A stretch of 9,234 bases of DNA from Cytophagales bacterium (GTDB lineage: Bacteria > Bacteroidota > Bacteroidia > Cytophagales > Cyclobacteriaceae): positions 1 through 9,234 of the forward strand of contig JAHEMU010000084.1 in assembly GCA_024643485.1 (NCBI GenBank), in the 5' to 3' direction. Below are positions 6,458 to 9,234 of the stretch, piece after piece. The notes under the pieces are model-generated. The model made no database searches. It saw nothing but the letters and a program-made list of their open reading frames with translations, and was not told where the DNA came from. The position numbers were made by a program, and so were the translations under genes. The stretch's first letter is position 1. Every line of letters begins with the position of its first letter.

Positions 6458-7396
6458 TTATTGAACTTTGTGATAAGTACTAATATGCCTATGTTTCTTT
6501 TCGGGATAGATATCGCCAATTGTGACCAATATCCCCGTTTCTTCAACTCCTCCAAAATCCGGATTCATGGCCGTACCAAACATTTTCATGCTCGGCGAAA
6601 GTCCCATATAACTATTGATTAATGGGGGGATAAATTCTCCTCGCGCCATGACATATTTACTTAATATTTTTAAAGCAGATTTAAAATCCAAATCAGTTAA
6701 TTCATCTATAAATGAGGAAATATCCGTTTTATTTGGCAACGCATTTATTGGTACAACCAACGATTCCCTATCCTCAAAGAAATATTTCATAAAGGCCAAA
6801 ACAGCGTCTCTAGCTTCTACATTATAACTGCTGTACATCGTCACCTTACCAAAAAAATGCAAAATATGGGGATAATCTACCGTGATGGCACCCAAGCCAT
6901 CCCACAAATTATCTAAAGCGTAAATTCCCTTTCTGTTGGAATTGGAAGGCTGAAACATGGGCTGAACCCAAGATCTCCCTAATTCAATCGTATACGGAAG
7001 ATATTCTTTTCTAAACTGATCATTTAGATTAAAATAATGTGCCGTTGATAATTCAATTGGATTGGTATGAAGAATTTTAGAACAATCTATAAAACGATAG
7101 CCTCCTGTAATTTCATCAAACTCAGGGCTATAAACGATTAATTGCTGATAACAGTTTTCAGATAAATCATAGTCATCAACATCAATTGACTTGCCTGTTC
7201 CACCACCTGCTGATGCAAAAGTAAGTTCACGCAAACGCCCAATCTCCTTCATTGTATTTGGACTATTATGCTGATTGATTATATAAATTTCATTGTTTCC
7301 CTTGTTCGTCTTTCGTATAAAAGTAGATTCATTGAGCTCTTTTCGCAGCAATTCCCTTTCTACCGGAGGTATTATATAATCTAAATTCTGACCCAT
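6458..7396 (-). CDS. OlsB/GlsB-like amino acid N-acyltransferase (GNAT fold)
   Basis: Belongs to the hemolysin/OlsB GNAT family, which transfers a 3-hydroxyacyl chain from acyl-ACP to the amino group of an amino acid (ornithine in OlsB, glycine in Bacteroides GlsB) as the first step of aminolipid synthesis at the inner membrane. Numbered from ATG at 7396 (312 aa), visible family features are KEIGRLRELTF (50-60), GGGTGK (64-69), GGYRF (98-102), the ELGRSWV block (138-144), LDNLWDGLG (161-169) and FFGKVTMYSSY (181-191). A TTG at 7414 would add six residues and overlap the upstream stop by 4 nt; ATG is preferred because conserved sequence begins soon after it. The gene directly follows a PlsC-like acyltransferase on the same strand, the same domain order as the fused bifunctional OlsF. 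The head-group amino acid (glycine, ornithine or other) cannot be told from sequence; glycine is favoured only by the phylum. Confidence 0.82.
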   Translation of the reverse strand: MGQNLDYIIPPVERELLRKELNESTFIRKTNKGNNEIYIINQHNSPNTMKEIGRLRELTFASAGGGTGKSIDVDDYDLSENCYQQLIVYSPEFDEITGGYRFIDCSKILHTNPIELSTAHYFNLNDQFRKEYLPYTIELGRSWVQPMFQPSNSNRKGIYALDNLWDGLGAITVDYPHILHFFGKVTMYSSYNVEARDAVLAFMKYFFEDRESLVVPINALPNKTDISSFIDELTDLDFKSALKILSKYVMARGEFIPPLINSYMGLSPSMKMFGTAMNPDFGGVEETGILVTIGDIYPEKKHRHISTYHKVQ

Positions 7397-7410
7397 TTCT
7401 AATTTATCTT

Positions 7411-8214
7411 TCAAAGAGAATACACCCTTTTTTTAATATTCTCTGTTATTTGTTGATCCGTCATTTCACTGAATTCATTCACATGAATTGGAGCTCCAAA
7501 CTTAATACGTATTGTTTGGTTCTTTTGTAAGAACATCTCATCGGCTAAATATAGCATTTCTATGTTAGATTTTATGCCTAGAAAGGTTCGAAGGTTCGAT
7601 AATTTATAAAAAAAATTACTCAACCTTCCTTCAATATGAACCGGTATAATCGGCTTATTATATTTCCGTGCTCTGGTGACAAATGTCTTTTTCCATTCAA
7701 GATCCGTGATTTTTCCTTTAATCTTTCTGCTAACCAACCCTGCCGGAAACAACACCACAGATTGATTCGAAGCAAATAGGTCATCTACTGCCTTTAAAGA
7801 TTCTTTAGCGTTTTTGCCGTGTTTATTCACTCCTATAAACAAGTCTCGAACATTTTCTAAATTCAATAAAATGTCATTCACTATGAATTTAAAATCATTT
7901 CTAATGGGCATAATCTTGTCTACAAAGGCGATGGCATCCATACCTCCTAAGGGATGATTTGAAACAAAAATCACTCCTCCTGGGACAGCAATATGTTCGG
8001 TACCTGAAACTTCGACATTGATATTAAATCGACGAATTACATCTCGGCAAAACTCCTCTCCCTTTAACTCCTGATTTTCAAGTAATACCTGATTAATCTC
8101 TTCCTGATGAATTATTCCTTTTAAATAATTCAATAGAAAGGAAGGCATCCATTTTAGTAAACCTGGATTCTTATCATAAATTACCTTTTCAAGGTCTATC
8201 AATTTAACACCCAT
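7411..8214 (-). CDS. PlsC-like O-acyltransferase (GlsA/OlsA type)
   Basis: A 267-residue lysophospholipid acyltransferase-fold protein of the LPLAT superfamily. The catalytic block is SNHPLGGMDAI (85-95), with His87 and Asp93; the His-Asp spacing is five residues rather than the four of classical PlsC HX4D, as seen in the HPLGG(L/M)D subgroup of aminolipid and hemolysin-like acyltransferases. The second block is FPAGLVSR (157-164), in place of PlsC FPEGTRS, followed by ITDLEWKKTF (169-178) and PIIPVHIEGRLSNFFY (188-203), also typical of this subgroup. By family it should esterify the 3-hydroxyl of an N-acyl amino acid, the second step of glycine or ornithine lipid synthesis, with the OlsB-like enzyme encoded immediately downstream supplying the substrate. 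The start is ATG at 8214, two bases after the stop of the glycosyltransferase gene, so the three genes very probably form one operon. It has no obvious multi-pass membrane region; peripheral membrane association is likely. Confidence 0.83.
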   Translation of the reverse strand: MGVKLIDLEKVIYDKNPGLLKWMPSFLLNYLKGIIHQEEINQVLLENQELKGEEFCRDVIRRFNINVEVSGTEHIAVPGGVIFVSNHPLGGMDAIAFVDKIMPIRNDFKFIVNDILLNLENVRDLFIGVNKHGKNAKESLKAVDDLFASNQSVVLFPAGLVSRKIKGKITDLEWKKTFVTRARKYNKPIIPVHIEGRLSNFFYKLSNLRTFLGIKSNIEMLYLADEMFLQKNQTIRIKFGAPIHVNEFSEMTDQQITENIKKRVYSL

Positions 8215-8216
8215 GA

Positions 8217-9234
8217 CTAATTTGAATTCGTATCTATACCCTTAACTTTTACTTTCCTAACATACATTTTGTACCCTCCCGATTGTTCTAAAAATTGAAT
8301 TTCCGGATGATCTTCTAACCCCTTATAAGTAGATTTCGTTATAAAAAACACGTCCTTATCAATCTCGCCATTTTTCAACCACTCAACATCTCTTGCCTCA
8401 TCCCTGGTATTAGATGGTTGTTCAAAATAAAAATACTGCGCGTAGCTTTTAAAACCTATATTTTTGACGTAGACGTCCCCACCTCTTAATTTCTGATAAA
8501 AATCAATAGCTGGACCTTGGCTATACCGTTCTACTTTCGGTACAATTAATATAAGCACAAACCACAAAAACACTGCATTACCTATGGCTAATACTTTCAC
8601 CCCCAGGAAGGTTTTTTTTGAAATAATAACAAACCCAACTACCACCAAAATGAGATAAAAAACACCAATGAAAGGTTCAAATCCTGTCACATTCACGGCA
8701 ATAGACAAGGAATCCAGAATAAATTGACTTTGTATATGAGGAATAAGCAAATCTTTATTAACGAGCACTAACCCCAAAAAGAAAAAAACAATAGATAAGG
8801 TCAAGCCAACAAATAAAACCACCCAACGGCTCCATTTTGGCATTATTTCTTCTTTTTCAATTAAGGAATTCAAAGCAAGTGCTGAAAGAAAGGAAAGAGG
8901 CAAATAAGCCATCGAGCTATAGTGAACAATTTTAGTGGTAACGATGGTAAATAATATTAATACTACCCAAAAAAGCACTTTATTCCAGAAAGCAAAATCG
9001 GATTTATCATGCGGTCGAAACAACTCCTGAAGCGCCCATACCGACATAGGAAAACATCCTAAAAATACTACCACAAAATGGTAATAAAACGGTTGCTCAT
9101 GGCCCGCGATAGGTTTGCTGAAAAGCGCCATTTGGTAATTAATAAATTCAACTAAAAACCAAGGACCATTTTGAATTAATTCAAATCCATACCATAAAAA
9201 AGTAACCATTAACCAAGACCCTGTAAAGGTTAAA
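8217..9234 (-). CDS. ArnT/PMT-type membrane glycosyltransferase, C-terminal part (cut by window edge)
   Basis: The frame stays open to the right edge; an internal ATG at 9209 is preceded in frame by hydrophobic codons (LTFTGSWL), so the real N-terminus lies outside the window. The visible part, numbered from 9209, has membrane segments at about 41-61, 77-95, 98-116, 128-150, 178-196 and 207-224, then a soluble C-terminal domain at about 225-330 that should face the periplasm. The loop GPWFLVEFINYQMALFS followed by HEQPFYYHFVVVFLGCFP, and the TKIVHYSSMAYLPL segment, are typical of the ArnT/dolichyl-phosphate-mannose mannosyltransferase-like family, which moves sugars from polyprenyl phosphate to lipids or proteins on the periplasmic side. 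The catalytic acidic loop near the N-terminus is not in the window, so activity cannot be judged. It is the upstream member of an operon with the two lipid acyltransferase genes, which suggests envelope glycolipid or glycan modification. Donor and acceptor are unknown. Confidence 0.8.
   Translation of the reverse strand, partial: LTFTGSWLMVTFLWYGFELIQNGPWFLVEFINYQMALFSKPIAGHEQPFYYHFVVVFLGCFPMSVWALQELFRPHDKSDFAFWNKVLFWVVLILFTIVTTKIVHYSSMAYLPLSFLSALALNSLIEKEEIMPKWSRWVVLFVGLTLSIVFFFLGLVLVNKDLLIPHIQSQFILDSLSIAVNVTGFEPFIGVFYLILVVVGFVIISKKTFLGVKVLAIGNAVFLWFVLILIVPKVERYSQGPAIDFYQKLRGGDVYVKNIGFKSYAQYFYFEQPSNTRDEARDVEWLKNGEIDKDVFFITKSTYKGLEDHPEIQFLEQSGGYKMYVRKVKVKGIDTNSN

Noticed and set aside
6615..6827. 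Plus-strand ORF of 70 codons
   Set aside because: Antisense to the OlsB-like gene and without recognisable features.

Overview
The window looks like a core chromosomal segment of a member of the Bacteroidota (Cytophagales or Flavobacteriales type). It is AT-rich. Start codons follow A/T-rich leaders without clear Shine-Dalgarno sequences, and some genes seem to use TTG or GTG starts. One promoter has a near-perfect Bacteroidota -7 box (TAnnTTTG). The protein families (paired glycine/ornithine-lipid-type acyltransferases, a DbpA-type helicase, an exported transglutaminase-fold protein) fit the same phylum.

Left block (minus strand, 40-3987): a divergent TruA-family pseudouridine synthase; a 247-bp intergenic stretch with small inverted repeats; a secreted transglutaminase-like protein with a perfect palindrome touching its start codon; and an AMP-forming acyl-CoA synthetase. 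Just upstream of the synthetase, on the same strand, is a decayed remnant of an acyl-CoA thioesterase II gene (tesB). It has no start codon, a likely frameshift at an A6 run, and only its N-terminal part left. The remnant lies in what would otherwise pass as a 317-bp empty gap.

Centre (plus strand, 4065-6441): an FMN-dependent nitronate monooxygenase-like (2-nitropropane dioxygenase family) enzyme, then a DEAD-box RNA helicase with a C-terminal DbpA-type RNA-binding domain. The helicase has its own plausible promoter.

Right block (minus strand, 9234-6458): a tightly packed operon, cut by the right window edge. It encodes the C-terminal part of a multi-pass ArnT/PMT-type glycosyltransferase, a PlsC-like O-acyltransferase and an OlsB-like N-acyltransferase. 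The last two are adjacent, or overlap by 4 nt if a TTG start is used, and match the two halves of the bifunctional OlsF or the GlsA/GlsB pair that make N-acyl, O-acyl amino acid lipids. The operon therefore points to envelope lipid synthesis and glycosylation. It converges on the helicase gene with only 16 bp between stop codons.

I saw no mobile element, CRISPR array, tRNA or rRNA, and no evidence of a new defence or other multi-gene system. The most rewarding observations are the unannotated tesB remnant, the lipid acyltransferase pair, the altered TruA active-site motif and the palindrome at the transglutaminase start.
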